A stretch of DNA of 64,000 nt from UBA2882 sp051877575 (lineage in GTDB: Bacteria; Bacillota; Clostridia; Lachnospirales; Lachnospiraceae), in the NCBI GenBank assembly GCA_051877575.1, contig JBJEJA010000052.1, positions 1-64,000 of the forward strand, in the 5' to 3' direction. Below, one piece after another: positions 43,663 to 53,599 of the stretch. How positions within the stretch are numbered: position 1 is the first letter of the stretch; each line of letters starts with the position of its first letter. Position numbers and translations under genes: made by a program. Below the pieces are notes generated by a model. That model had not been told where the DNA came from, searched no databases, and saw only the letters and a list, made by a program, of their open reading frames with translations.

Positions 43663-43858
43663 CTGTTATTTTTCAAGAAGCCAAAAATCGTGAAAGGAGG
43701 TCTTTTTTATACAATTTTAACAAAAAATGGTACTAATATACCAGAATATAAAATGGGTGAGTGTGCAAAATGACGGGAAATTATACAAAAGAAAGGTGGA
43801 ATTTGTATATTTTTTACATAAACTTTGAAAAAAGGGAAGAATTTATTTGTAAAAAATA
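43663..43858. other. AT-rich intergenic region between murC and glgC
   Basis: No gene is supported here. The stretch contains AAAGGAGG at about 43694 without a following frame and the imperfect palindrome GGTACTAATATACC, which could be an operator. Otherwise I see nothing. Confidence 0.4.
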
Positions 43859-43887
43859 TTCACTTTAAATGGATAGTATGCTATAAT
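43859..43887 (+). promoter_or_regulatory. Promoter of glgC-glgD
   Basis: TTCACT, 17 bp, TATAAT, about 80 bp before glgC. The -35 box is weak. Confidence 0.5.
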
Positions 43888-43966
43888 CAATTTGTTATTT
43901 ATTAAAAACATTCTTTTCGTAATATTGGATGGTTGGATATTTGGAGAGATAGCAAGAGGTGAAGAC

Positions 43967-45241
43967 ATGATTAAGAAAGAAATGATTGCCATGCTGTTGG
44001 CCGGCGGACAAGGCAGCAGGCTTGGCGTATTGACAGCAAAGGTAGCAAAACCCGCTGTATCCTTTGGCGGTAAATACCGCATCATTGATTTCCCGCTCAG
44101 TAACTGTATCAATTCAGGGGTTGACACGGTTGGTGTGCTGACGCAGTATCAGCCGCTCAGGCTGAATACACATATCGGTATCGGTATCCCGTGGGATCTG
44201 GACAGAAATATAGGTGGTGTTACAGTCCTTCCTCCCTATGAAAAAAGCTCAAATACCGAATGGTATACGGGTACTGCCAACGCGATTTACCAGAATATCG
44301 ATTATATGGACAGCTTTAATCCGGATTATGTGTTGATCTTGTCGGGAGATCATATTTATAAAATGGATTATGAGGTCATGTTGGACTATCATAAATCAAA
44401 AGGTGCAGAGGTTACGCTGGCGGCAATGCCGGTTCCGTTAGAAGAAGCAAAGCGGTTCGGTATTTTGATCACCGATGAGGATCGCAAGATAAACGAGTTT
44501 GAAGAAAAACCGGAAAATCCCAGAAGTAATCTTGCAAGTATGGGTATTTACATATTTAATTGGAAGACACTGAAAGAGGCTTTGATTGCAAACGCACAAC
44601 AGCCGTCGTTGGATTTCGGTAAGCATGTTATCCCGTATTGTCATGCAAAGGGAGCACCCTGTTATGCTTATGAGTACAACGGATACTGGAAAGATGTGGG
44701 AACCTTGAATTCCTACTGGGAAGCAAATATGGAATTGATCGATATCGTTCCGGAATTTAATTTGTATGAAGAATACTGGAAGATCTATACCAAGTGTGAT
44801 AAGCTTCCGCCACAGTATATATCGGCAAACAGTGAGGTCGAAAAATGTATCATCGGTGAAGGCGCACAGATTTACGGTAAGGTTTACAATTCCGTAATCG
44901 GTTGTGGTGTTACGATCGGCGAAGGTACGATAGTAAGGAATTCCATTATCATGAATGATGCGGAAGTCGGCTACGGCGGAAATGTCGAAAAGGCGATTAT
45001 TGCAGAAAGTGCCAGCATCGGAGATCATGTGCAGATCGGTGTGGGAGAAGAAGCAGAAAACGATACCGCGCCACATATTTATAATCATGGTTTGGTATGT
45101 ATCGCAGAAAAATCCGTTGTTCCGAGCGGAGTTACCATAGGAAAGAATGTGGTTATTTCCGGCGCGACAAGTCTGGAAGACTATAAGGACATGCGTCTGG
45201 AAAGCGGTAAATCTTTGATTAAGGCAGGTGACGAAGTATGA
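43967..45241 (+). CDS. glgC: Glucose-1-phosphate adenylyltransferase, catalytic subunit
   Basis: 424 residues from ATG 43967, with AGAGGTGA upstream; the longer frame is not family-like. The nucleotidyltransferase domain opens MIAMLLAGGQGSRLGVLT and contains KPAVSFGGKYRIIDFPLSN, YTGTANAIYQN and LSGDHIYKMDYE. A left-handed beta helix of hexapeptide repeats follows (about 295-400). It makes ADP-glucose for glycogen. It overlaps glgD by 4 bp, and the two probably form a heterotetramer. Confidence 0.96.
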   Translation: MIKKEMIAMLLAGGQGSRLGVLTAKVAKPAVSFGGKYRIIDFPLSNCINSGVDTVGVLTQYQPLRLNTHIGIGIPWDLDRNIGGVTVLPPYEKSSNTEWYTGTANAIYQNIDYMDSFNPDYVLILSGDHIYKMDYEVMLDYHKSKGAEVTLAAMPVPLEEAKRFGILITDEDRKINEFEEKPENPRSNLASMGIYIFNWKTLKEALIANAQQPSLDFGKHVIPYCHAKGAPCYAYEYNGYWKDVGTLNSYWEANMELIDIVPEFNLYEEYWKIYTKCDKLPPQYISANSEVEKCIIGEGAQIYGKVYNSVIGCGVTIGEGTIVRNSIIMNDAEVGYGGNVEKAIIAESASIGDHVQIGVGEEAENDTAPHIYNHGLVCIAEKSVVPSGVTIGKNVVISGATSLEDYKDMRLESGKSLIKAGDEV

Positions 45242-46356
45242 GAGCAATAGGAATTATTTTAGCCGGCGGCAATAATCATAGAATGGGAGAACTGTCCAAA
45301 AAAAGAGCAATTTCAGCTATGCCGATTGCAGGAAGCTATCGAAGCATCGATTTTGCATTAAGTAATATGACCAACTCCCGTATCCAGAAGGTTGGAGTGT
45401 TTACACAATATAATGCCAGAAGCCTGAATGAGCATCTGAGTTCCTCCAAATGGTGGGATTTCGGTAGAAAACAGGGCGGGTTATTTGTCTTTACACCGAC
45501 GGTTACCAGTGATAATAATTCATGGTACCGCGGCACGGCAGATGCCATTTATCAAAATCTTTCGTTCCTGAAAGAGAGCCATGAGCCTTATGTTGTGATT
45601 GCCTCGGGTGATTGTGTATACAAAATGGACTACAACAAGGTGCTGGAATATCATATCGCGAAAAAAGCGGATATTACAGTTGTCTGCAAGGATATGGAAG
45701 CCGGAGAAAATGTAGACCGTTACGGAACAATCAAAATGAATGAGGATTGCCGTATCGAAGAATTTGAGGAGAAGCCTATTGTAGCAAAGTCCAATACGAT
45801 TTCCTGCGGTATTTATGTGATCCGAAGAAGACAGCTGATTGAACTGATCGAGAAAAGTGCTGAAGAAAATCTGTATGATTTTGTTAAGGACATCCTGATC
45901 CGCTATAAGAGCCTCAAGAGGATTTATGGGTATAAGATGACAGATTATTGGAAAAACATTGCAACTGTTGAAGACTATTTCAACACAAATATGGATTTCC
46001 TGAAACCTGAGATCCGTAATTATTTCTTCAGGGAATATCCGGATGTATATTCCAAAGTTGATGACCTGCCGCCTGCAAAGTATAATGTGGGAGCAAAATT
46101 AAGCAACTGCTTGATTTCCAGTGGAAGTATTATTAACGGAACCGTGGAAAATTCCGTTATTTTCAAAAAGGTATTTGTGGGAAATAATTGCACCATTAAA
46201 AATTCCATAATCCTGAATGATGTTTACATCGGAGATAATACTTACATTGAGAATTGTATTGTGGAAAGTCATGATACCATTCGTGCCAATTCGTACTTAA
46301 AAGGGGAAGACGGCATTAAAGTAGTAGTAGAGCAAAATGACAGATTTGTAATCTGA
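45238..46356 (+). CDS. glgD: Glucose-1-phosphate adenylyltransferase subunit GlgD
   Basis: 372 residues, related to GlgC but shorter and with weaker active-site motifs: GIILAGGNNHRMGELSKKRA replaces the canonical loop, and ASGDCVYKMDYN replaces SGDHIYKMDY. The C-terminal hexapeptide repeats are present (CLISSGSIINGTVENSVIF). In Firmicutes GlgD is a regulatory partner that raises GlgC activity. Its start codon overlaps the glgC stop. Confidence 0.95.
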   Translation: MRAIGIILAGGNNHRMGELSKKRAISAMPIAGSYRSIDFALSNMTNSRIQKVGVFTQYNARSLNEHLSSSKWWDFGRKQGGLFVFTPTVTSDNNSWYRGTADAIYQNLSFLKESHEPYVVIASGDCVYKMDYNKVLEYHIAKKADITVVCKDMEAGENVDRYGTIKMNEDCRIEEFEEKPIVAKSNTISCGIYVIRRRQLIELIEKSAEENLYDFVKDILIRYKSLKRIYGYKMTDYWKNIATVEDYFNTNMDFLKPEIRNYFFREYPDVYSKVDDLPPAKYNVGAKLSNCLISSGSIINGTVENSVIFKKVFVGNNCTIKNSIILNDVYIGDNTYIENCIVESHDTIRANSYLKGEDGIKVVVEQNDRFVI

Positions 46357-46385
46357 TCTGTAGAAAGAACTAAGGGGGATACCAA

Positions 46386-46661
46386 ATGAATATTACTGAC
46401 GTACATGTACGAAAAATCAGCCATGAAGGTAAAATGAAAGCAGTTGTATCCATTACTTTGGACGATGTATTTGTAGTACATGATATCAAGGTAATTGACG
46501 GTGAAAAAGGTTTATTCATTGCAATGCCTAGTAAAAAGACTGCTGACGGAGAATATCGGGATATCGCACATCCGATCAATTCGGCAACAAGAGAGATGAT
46601 TCAGACTACGATTTTGAAGGCCTATGAGGACGCATTGTCGGCTGAGGATTTAGAAGCGTAA
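46386..46661 (+). CDS. spoVG: Septation regulator SpoVG
   Basis: 91 residues, full length. It opens MNITDVHVRKISHEGKMKAV, and the core VHDIKVIDGEKGLFIAMPSK and AHPINSATREMIQ are the SpoVG signature. SpoVG is a small nucleic-acid-binding regulator of septation, capsule and virulence genes in Firmicutes. AAGGGGG lies upstream. Confidence 0.97.
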   Translation: MNITDVHVRKISHEGKMKAVVSITLDDVFVVHDIKVIDGEKGLFIAMPSKKTADGEYRDIAHPINSATREMIQTTILKAYEDALSAEDLEA

Positions 46662-46703
46662 AAGTCTGTTTTTTCGAGAGGGTTAAATTAAGAAGAGGGT
46701 AGA

Positions 46704-46737
46704 AAGAGGCTGATGTCGGGGGGCGTCGGCTTCTTTT
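46704..46737 (+). terminator. Terminator after spoVG
   Basis: AAGAGGCTGATG pairs (with G-T pairs) with CGTCGGCTTCTT, followed by TTT. Confidence 0.65.
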
Positions 46738-46757
46738 GCGGAAAGGAAGGAAAAGAA

Positions 46758-47738
46758 ATGAAAATAGGAATTATCGGCTATGGAAATTTAGGAAGAGGAA
46801 TTGAATGCGCCATCAAACAAAATGAGGATATGGAACTGGCCGCAGTATTCACCAGAAGGAATCCGGCGGATGTCAGGATACTGACAGAAGGTGTCCCGGT
46901 ATACTCTGTAGATGAGATCGAAAAAATGCAGGGTAAACTGGATGTGGTTGTCCTTTGCGGCGGAAGTGCAACGGATCTGCCGAAGCAGACGCCGGTATAT
47001 GCAAAATATTTTAATGTCATTGACAGTTTTGATACCCATGCGCGAATTCCGGAGCATTTTGAAAATGTAGATGCTGCGGCAAAAGAAGGAGGACATGTGG
47101 CGTTGATTTCCTGCGGTTGGGATCCCGGAATGTTTTCGCTGAATCGATTATATGCCAATGCAATTCTGCCGGAAGGAAATGATTACACTTTCTGGGGAAA
47201 AGGAGTCAGTCAGGGACATTCCGATGCAATCCGTCGTGTGGAAGGCGTAAAGGATGGAAAGCAGTATACCATTCCGGTAGAGGAGGCATTGAGGGAAGTC
47301 AGAAGCGGCAGTAATCCGGAGCTGACTACCAGACAAAAACATATCAGAGAGTGTTTTGTCGTAGCGGAGGATGGTGCGGACAAAGCTAAAATAGAAGAAA
47401 CAATCAAGAATATGCCAAACTATTTTGCGGATTATGACACAACAGTTCATTTCATCAGTGAGGAAGAACTGAAGAGAGATCACAGCGGAATCCCTCACGG
47501 CGGATTTGTGTTCAGAACAGGTGCAACCGGTTGGAATAAAGAGCATAAGCATGTGATCGAATATAGTCTAAAGCTGGACTCCAATCCGGAATTTACGGCA
47601 TCCGTATTACTTGCTTTTGCAAGGGCGGTCAACAGACTCAGTAAAGAAGGCCAGTCGGGCTGCAAGACGGTATTCGATATTGCACCGGCTTATCTGAGCC
47701 CGAAATCAGGAGAGGAATTAAGAAAACATTTACTATAA
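46758..47738 (+). CDS. ddh: meso-Diaminopimelate D-dehydrogenase
   Basis: 326 residues from ATG 46758, with AAGGAAGG upstream; the ORF is open 45 bp further but without support. The Rossmann start is KIGIIGYGNLGRGIECAI. CGWDPGMFSLNRLYA and FWGKGVSQGHSDAIRRVEGV are diagnostic. It converts tetrahydrodipicolinate, ammonia and NADPH directly to meso-DAP, a one-step branch of lysine and peptidoglycan precursor synthesis. Confidence 0.95.
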   Translation: MKIGIIGYGNLGRGIECAIKQNEDMELAAVFTRRNPADVRILTEGVPVYSVDEIEKMQGKLDVVVLCGGSATDLPKQTPVYAKYFNVIDSFDTHARIPEHFENVDAAAKEGGHVALISCGWDPGMFSLNRLYANAILPEGNDYTFWGKGVSQGHSDAIRRVEGVKDGKQYTIPVEEALREVRSGSNPELTTRQKHIRECFVVAEDGADKAKIEETIKNMPNYFADYDTTVHFISEEELKRDHSGIPHGGFVFRTGATGWNKEHKHVIEYSLKLDSNPEFTASVLLAFARAVNRLSKEGQSGCKTVFDIAPAYLSPKSGEELRKHLL

Positions 47739-47764
47739 TATCAAATAAAACGGAGGGGATAATA

Positions 47765-48082
47765 ATGAAAGCGGCTGTAAAAGATGGCGTATTAAGTTAT
47801 AAAAAGATGTTGAAAAACTGCGAAGTACCAGTCAGCGATCTGGTATGGGCATATTTGCAGCAGGAAGATGTGGGAGCGGTATTTTGCTGCGGGCGGATGA
47901 ATATGCCCATCGGCAGATTAATTGCATTGGACAAAGATGGTAATAAGCATGTGTTCCAATATGAAGGTCTGGAGGAACCCAAAGAGCTGTTGAGCTGCTT
48001 ACAGGAGGCCAATCCACAGATCTGTATAGGATATACGGAAGAAAACCGCAAAAAATTTGAGACTGATCAGAAGGATATATGA
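47765..48082 (+). CDS. Hypothetical protein between ddh and pth
   Basis: 105 residues with a good GGAGGGG upstream. It opens MKAAVKDGVLSYKKMLKNCE and has GAVFCCGRMNMPIGRLIALD, with a Cys pair, and a helical acidic C terminus. No family was recognised. It is 27 bp after ddh and 24 bp before pth, so it is probably in one transcript with both. Confidence 0.7.
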   Translation: MKAAVKDGVLSYKKMLKNCEVPVSDLVWAYLQQEDVGAVFCCGRMNMPIGRLIALDKDGNKHVFQYEGLEEPKELLSCLQEANPQICIGYTEENRKKFETDQKDI

Positions 48083-48106
48083 GCAAAAGGAAAGAAAGGC
48101 AGCAAA

Positions 48107-48676
48107 ATGTTTATCATTGCAGGACTTGGAAACCCATCGAAAGAATATGATAAAACGAGACATAATGTAGGCTTTGATACTGTCGACTATCTGGCAAAGA
48201 AACATGGGATTACCATAGGAGAAAAGAAGCATAAGGCACTGACGGGTAAGGGTGTGATTGCCGGCGAAAAGGTTCTGTTGTTAAAGCCACAGACCTATAT
48301 GAACCTAAGCGGGGAAAGTATCCGTGCCGCCTTGGATTATTATAAAGCGGATGAGACGGCGGAACTGATTGTGATCTATGATGATATCTCTCTGCCGCCG
48401 GGACAGCTTCGCATCCGGAAAAAAGGCAGCGCCGGAGGACATAACGGTATCAAAAATATTATTGCTCATCTGGGGCATGATAACTTTATGCGGATTAAAG
48501 TAGGCGTCGGAGAGAAACCTGCAGGATATGATCTGGCGGACTATGTGCTCGGACATTTTTCGCAGGATGAGCGCAAGGTCATGGAGGCAGCCTTTGAGGA
48601 GGCCTCGGAAGCTGTGGAGGTAATGATCGCGGAAGGACCGGATGCCGCCATGAACTTATTTAATAAAAAGAAGTAG
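48107..48676 (+). CDS. pth: Peptidyl-tRNA hydrolase
   Basis: 189 residues. The start MFIIAGLGNPSKEYDKTRHN includes the catalytic His, and LLLKPQTYMNLSGESIRAAL, IYDDISLPPGQLRIRKKGSA and GGHNGIKNIIAHLG are the family motifs. It releases peptides from stalled tRNAs. It sits directly before mfd, the standard Firmicute order. Confidence 0.97.
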   Translation: MFIIAGLGNPSKEYDKTRHNVGFDTVDYLAKKHGITIGEKKHKALTGKGVIAGEKVLLLKPQTYMNLSGESIRAALDYYKADETAELIVIYDDISLPPGQLRIRKKGSAGGHNGIKNIIAHLGHDNFMRIKVGVGEKPAGYDLADYVLGHFSQDERKVMEAAFEEASEAVEVMIAEGPDAAMNLFNKKK

Positions 48677-48698
48677 AATGATGTGAGAGGAATAGAAA

Positions 48699-51600
48699 GT
48701 GAAAGTATTGAGGGAATGTCTGAGAGGACTTTCGGATTTTGATGAAATGCAGAAAAATATACAAAACGGAAAAAGCGTTGCAGTTTCCGGCTGCGTGGAT
48801 TCCCAAAAGGTCCATATGATGTGGGGGCTTTCCGAAGACTTCCCTTATCGGGTGGTAGCAACTTATTCCGATAAACGGGCGAGAGAACTGTACGATGATT
48901 TTTCTTTCTATACAAAGGATGTATTATATTTTCCGGCCAAGGATTTTATTTTTTTTCAGGCGGACATTCACAGCAATAAAGTAACCAGAGAAAGAATTGC
49001 TGTGTACCGCCGGATTTTGGAGGCGGAACCGACTACAATCATCACTACTTTTGATGCTTTTATGGCACCCTGTATGCCTTTGGACGTGATGGAAAACAAT
49101 GTGATCGCATTGGACGAGGGTAGCGTTGTGGATGAAAAAGCCCTGGCAGTCAAGCTTTCCCGCATGGGCTATGAAAGGGTACCACAGGTGGAAGCGAGCG
49201 GGCAGTTTTCTATCCGGGGCGGGATTGTCGATGTCTTTGATCTGACTGAGGAAAACCCTTACCGCATCGAGCTCTGGGGAGATGAAGTGGATTCCATACG
49301 AAGCTTTGATGTTTTAAGCCAGCGTTCCATCGAGACGCTTCCCGCCGTGACCATTTATCCGGCAACCGAATTGCTGCTGACGGCAAAACAGAAGGAAAGC
49401 GGCCTTGCAAGGATTAAAAAAGAGGCCGAACAGGTTGAAAAAAAATTTCGGGATGCCCATGAGCCGGAATTGGCGGCAAGGGTCAGGAACCAGATGGAAA
49501 CCTTGCGGGAGCAGTTGGAAGAGTTTGGGGTTCTGGCTAATTTGGACAGTTATATTCACTATTTTTGTGAGGAAACCGCTTTGTTTCCGCAGCTTTTGTC
49601 CGGAGAGGAGACCATCTTTTTTATTGATGAGCCACTGAGGGTAGCGGAGCATACGGATGCCATTGAACTGGAATTTAGGGAAAGTATGAAAAACCGTTTG
49701 GAGAAGGGGTATGCGCTTCCGGGGCAGACGGAAATCCTTTATCCGGCAAAAGAAGTGATGGCGAAACTGCAAAGCGGATATTTTGTATGCATCTCCACTT
49801 TGGACGGGCGGACTCCGGGCATTGAGATCGACAAAAAGTATTATATCACAGCAAAAAGCATCCAGTCTTTTCATAATAGTTTTGAGGAACTTTGCAAGGA
49901 ATTAAGGAGATACAAAAAGAACGGATATCGCGTCCTGCTGGTAACGCCGTCCCGTACAAGAGCCAAGAGATTGTCGGAAGAACTGCGTGATATGGAACTT
50001 TCCTGTTTTTACAGTGAAGATATGGAAGAAGTCCCCGAAGCGGGACAGATTATGTCCGTATACGGACAGATCCTTAAGGGATTTGAATATCCCCATCTGA
50101 AATTTGCGATTATCGCGGAAAGCGACATATTCAGTGCGAAAACGGTAAAGAAAAAGAAGAAAAAACGCTATGAAGGCCAGAAGATCAATGATTTCACGGA
50201 TCTGAAGGTCGGAGACTATGTGGTGCATGAAAGCCATGGTCTGGGCATTTATCAGGGAATAGAAAAAGTAGAAGTAGATCATGTGGTCAAAGATTATATG
50301 AAGATTGCTTATCGGGACGGAGGCATCCTTTATGTACGCGCCACGGGCTTTGATGTTATTCAGAAATATGCGGCTGCAGATGCCAAGAAACCGAAATTAA
50401 ATAAACTGGGTACCCAGGAATGGGAAAAGACAAAAACAAAAGTAAAAAGTGCGGTTTCCGAAGTGGCCAAGGAACTGGTGGAACTTTATGCGGTCCGTGC
50501 CAATAAGGAAGGTTATGCTTACGGGGAAGATACGGTATGGCAGAAAGAATTTGAAGAGCTGTTTCCCTATGAGGAGACGGAGGATCAGCTGGCTGCCATA
50601 GAAGCGACCAAAAAGGATATGGAAAGTACCAGGATCATGGACCGCCTGATCTGCGGCGACGTAGGGTTTGGCAAGACAGAGATTGCCATCCGCGCAGCGT
50701 TTAAGGCAGTGCAGGAAGGCAAACAGGTGGTATATCTGGTGCCGACTACGATTCTGGCAAAGCAGCATTATGATACTTTCAAGCAGAGGATGAAGGATTA
50801 TCCGGTCACCATAGAAATGCTGTCCCGTTTCCGTACGACAGCGGAACAGAAGCATACCATAGAAGAACTGAAAAAAGGCATGGTGGACATTGTCATCGGA
50901 ACCCACAGAGTGCTTTCTAAAGACGTTGCATTTAAGGATCTGGGATTATTGATCATTGATGAAGAGCAACGGTTTGGGGTATCCCACAAAGAAAAGATCA
51001 AGCAGTTGAAAAATAATGTGGATGTGCTGACGCTGACGGCGACACCGATACCGAGGACACTTCATATGAGTCTTGTGGGGATCCGGGATATGAGCGTTTT
51101 GGAAGAGGCACCGGGCGACCGGATGCCCATTCAGACCTATGTCATGGAGTATAATGAAGAAATGGTCAGGGAAGCCATAAACAGAGAGCTTGCAAGAAAC
51201 GGCCAAGTATATTATGTTTATAACAGGGTGGATTCCATCGGAGAGATCACAGCTTCCGTACAGGCGTTGGTTCCGGATGCGGTGGTGGCTTATGCACACG
51301 GACAGATGAAGGAATCGGAACTGGAAAAAATATTATATGAATTTATCAACGGAGAAATTGATGTACTGGTAGCGACTACCATTATTGAAACAGGTATAGA
51401 TATTCCCAATGTCAATACGATGATCATCCACGATTCGGACAGCATGGGGCTGGCTCAGCTCTACCAGCTCAGAGGAAGGGTCGGCAGGAGCAACCGTAAT
51501 GCTTATGCATTCCTGATGTATCGCAGGAACAAGGTACTCAAAGAGGTGGCAGAGAAACGTCTGGAGGCTATCAAAGAATTTACGGATCTGGGCAGCGGTT

Positions 51601-52226
51601 TTAAAATTGCCATGAAAGATTTGGAAATCAGAGGCGCCGGCAATCTGTTGGGAAAAATGCAGCACGGACATATGGAGGCGGTAGGATATGACCTTTACTG
51701 CAAAATGCTAAATGAAGCCGTTAAGCATCTGAAGGGAATTGACATGAAAGAAGATTTCCAGACGACCATCGATCTGGATATCAACGCTTTCATTCCTGCG
51801 GAATATATCTTGAATGAGTTTCAAAAACTGGATATTTATAAGCGGATTGCAGCCATTGAAAATGAGGAAGAATGTGATGATATGAGGACAGAATTGTTGG
51901 ATCGTTTCGGTACACTTCCCGCGTCGGTGGAAAACCTGCTGCAGATATCCCTGATCCGTGCAAGGGCACACAGAATGTATGTGGAAGAGATCAAGGGAAA
52001 GAAAGACGGTATTACCGTTATCATGAATGTCAGGGCGGATATTAAGGCAGAAAATATTCCGCTTGTCATAGAAGAGATGGAGGGAAAACTGAAATTTACC
52101 TTAAAGAATATTCCCACATTTTCTTATAAACTATATCCTACGGGCTTTGATAAAAAAGATGAAGAGATACTGCTGGAGACGACGGCAAAAATTATCGCCT
52201 GTATGGAAAAATATCTGGCAATCTGA
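48699..52226 (+). CDS. mfd: Transcription-repair coupling factor
   Basis: 1175 residues from a GTG start. A UvrB-homology region (about 20-350) is followed by the RNA-polymerase-interaction domain (DLKVGDYVVHESHGLGIYQG, about 505), then SF2 translocase with Walker A CGDVGFGKTEIAIRAA, LIIDEEQRFGVSH, TATPIPRTLHMSL and QLRGRVGRSNRNAYA, and finally a TRCF C-terminal domain. It removes stalled polymerase and recruits UvrA. It lies 22 bp after pth. Confidence 0.97.
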   Translation: MKVLRECLRGLSDFDEMQKNIQNGKSVAVSGCVDSQKVHMMWGLSEDFPYRVVATYSDKRARELYDDFSFYTKDVLYFPAKDFIFFQADIHSNKVTRERIAVYRRILEAEPTTIITTFDAFMAPCMPLDVMENNVIALDEGSVVDEKALAVKLSRMGYERVPQVEASGQFSIRGGIVDVFDLTEENPYRIELWGDEVDSIRSFDVLSQRSIETLPAVTIYPATELLLTAKQKESGLARIKKEAEQVEKKFRDAHEPELAARVRNQMETLREQLEEFGVLANLDSYIHYFCEETALFPQLLSGEETIFFIDEPLRVAEHTDAIELEFRESMKNRLEKGYALPGQTEILYPAKEVMAKLQSGYFVCISTLDGRTPGIEIDKKYYITAKSIQSFHNSFEELCKELRRYKKNGYRVLLVTPSRTRAKRLSEELRDMELSCFYSEDMEEVPEAGQIMSVYGQILKGFEYPHLKFAIIAESDIFSAKTVKKKKKKRYEGQKINDFTDLKVGDYVVHESHGLGIYQGIEKVEVDHVVKDYMKIAYRDGGILYVRATGFDVIQKYAAADAKKPKLNKLGTQEWEKTKTKVKSAVSEVAKELVELYAVRANKEGYAYGEDTVWQKEFEELFPYEETEDQLAAIEATKKDMESTRIMDRLICGDVGFGKTEIAIRAAFKAVQEGKQVVYLVPTTILAKQHYDTFKQRMKDYPVTIEMLSRFRTTAEQKHTIEELKKGMVDIVIGTHRVLSKDVAFKDLGLLIIDEEQRFGVSHKEKIKQLKNNVDVLTLTATPIPRTLHMSLVGIRDMSVLEEAPGDRMPIQTYVMEYNEEMVREAINRELARNGQVYYVYNRVDSIGEITASVQALVPDAVVAYAHGQMKESELEKILYEFINGEIDVLVATTIIETGIDIPNVNTMIIHDSDSMGLAQLYQLRGRVGRSNRNAYAFLMYRRNKVLKEVAEKRLEAIKEFTDLGSGFKIAMKDLEIRGAGNLLGKMQHGHMEAVGYDLYCKMLNEAVKHLKGIDMKEDFQTTIDLDINAFIPAEYILNEFQKLDIYKRIAAIENEEECDDMRTELLDRFGTLPASVENLLQISLIRARAHRMYVEEIKGKKDGITVIMNVRADIKAENIPLVIEEMEGKLKFTLKNIPTFSYKLYPTGFDKKDEEILLETTAKIIACMEKYLAI

Positions 52227-52256
52227 TGAATATTACAAAAGGGAGCGATGTGAAAA

Positions 52257-53201
52257 ATGTATAGTTATTCTTTACAGCAATGGTTGTTGTTCTTTTTTAT
52301 ATATTGTTTCCTGGGGTGGTGCTGGGAATCGGTTTATGTCTCGGTCAAAAAAAGAAGATGGGTCAATCGGGGATTTTTGAACGGACCTTTTCTTCCCATT
52401 TACGGATTTGGAGCATTGGCGGTATTGGTTGCAACACTCCCGGTCAGGGAATGGCCGGTGCTGGTCTACATATTCGGGCTGCTTGGAGCAACGCTTTTGG
52501 AGCTGGTGACGGGTATCTGTATGGAAAGTCTTTTCCATGTGCGCTATTGGGATTACAGCAATCAAAAATTTAATTTTAAGGGGCATATATGCCTTGGGTC
52601 ATCGATCGCATGGGGGTTTTTCTCCCTGGCAATGATTTATGGCTTTCATAAGCCGATTGAACGTCTGGTACTGGAACTGCCTTACTGGCTGAGCAATGCG
52701 GCAGCTTTTGCACTGACAGCCATAGTCGCATCAGACTTTGCAGTCAGCTTCAAGACCGCTATGGAATTGCGTGATATTCTGGACAGCATCGAGCGGATGA
52801 AAGCGGATATGAAGAGATTGCAGAGAAGAGCAGAGATTATCGAAACCTTCCTTGCAGACAGTGCTGAAAAGAAGAATGAAGAGTTCATAGAAAAGAAAGA
52901 AGAACTGCTTGGCCGTAAGGATGAATTTAAAGAAGAATTACAGGAATTCAAGAATGAATTTAAGGCGGGATTGCGGGGCCGCAAAGAAGATATCGTGGAA
53001 GAGCTTCGTGATATCCGGGAAAAACAGCAGGTTTATCGCGATCGGATGAAAAACGGTACCAGAAGAAATATTTCTGTAGAAAACCTGTTGAAAAGAAATC
53101 CCACAGCAGCATCCAAGAAATATTCCGCAGCGTTAAAAGAGTATAAGGAACAGTTTATCAATGCAGTAAAAGAAGAAATAGAAGAGAGAAAGAAACGATG
53201 A
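52257..53201 (+). CDS. CmpB-type membrane protein (putative ABC transporter permease) with a long coiled-coil tail
   Basis: 314 residues. The first 165 residues hold four to five membrane helices, with FIYCFLGWCWESVYVSVKK, NRGFLNGPFLPIYGFGALAV and LELVTGICMESLFHVRYWDY. These are diagnostic for the CmpB family, long annotated as an ABC permease without experimental proof. The remaining 150 residues form a strongly charged coiled coil (repeated E, K, R with ERMKADMKRLQRRAEIIETF), probably cytoplasmic. It overlaps the next gene by 4 bp and opens a four-gene cassette that ends in a hybrid kinase. Confidence 0.83.
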   Translation: MYSYSLQQWLLFFFIYCFLGWCWESVYVSVKKRRWVNRGFLNGPFLPIYGFGALAVLVATLPVREWPVLVYIFGLLGATLLELVTGICMESLFHVRYWDYSNQKFNFKGHICLGSSIAWGFFSLAMIYGFHKPIERLVLELPYWLSNAAAFALTAIVASDFAVSFKTAMELRDILDSIERMKADMKRLQRRAEIIETFLADSAEKKNEEFIEKKEELLGRKDEFKEELQEFKNEFKAGLRGRKEDIVEELRDIREKQQVYRDRMKNGTRRNISVENLLKRNPTAASKKYSAALKEYKEQFINAVKEEIEERKKR

Positions 53202-53599
53202 AAATCAAACCGTTATGGAAGGAAGCGGAGGCAGAACAGCCTACGCAGGATTGTTTGAAAAAAGAATTCCGGGAGGCAAAGCGCTTCGGAGAGATCAGAC
53301 TGGGGACGGAGTATCTGTTTTACAGAGGTTTTGTCAGAGTGCGTTTTATTCCGCTTCGGGAGTGTGAACGGATCTATCTGAGAGTGGAATTCGGCGAATA
53401 CGGAGAATTTCCTTTGCATGAGCACTATGTGATTGTAGTAACGAAGCAGGGGAAAGAGCTGAAACTGCGGATGGAGCGTCCCGATGATGCCAAAGACATT
53501 ATGGCATTTCTGGAAGAGGTCTCCGGGGATCTGAAGCTTGGAAAAGAGACTGACAATCGGGATATGAGTGATGAAGGCAGGAGGACTATGCATGGATGA
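53198..53599 (+). CDS. Hypothetical protein of the kinase cassette
   Basis: 133 residues. RFGEIRLGTEYLFYRGFVRV and EHYVIVVTKQGKELKLRME suggest a small beta-sandwich, PH-like, followed by a helix (DDAKDIMAFLEEVSG). No family was identified. It overlaps the upstream CmpB-like gene by 4 bp and the next small gene by 8 bp, so the cassette is translationally coupled. Confidence 0.75.
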   Translation: MKIKPLWKEAEAEQPTQDCLKKEFREAKRFGEIRLGTEYLFYRGFVRVRFIPLRECERIYLRVEFGEYGEFPLHEHYVIVVTKQGKELKLRMERPDDAKDIMAFLEEVSGDLKLGKETDNRDMSDEGRRTMHG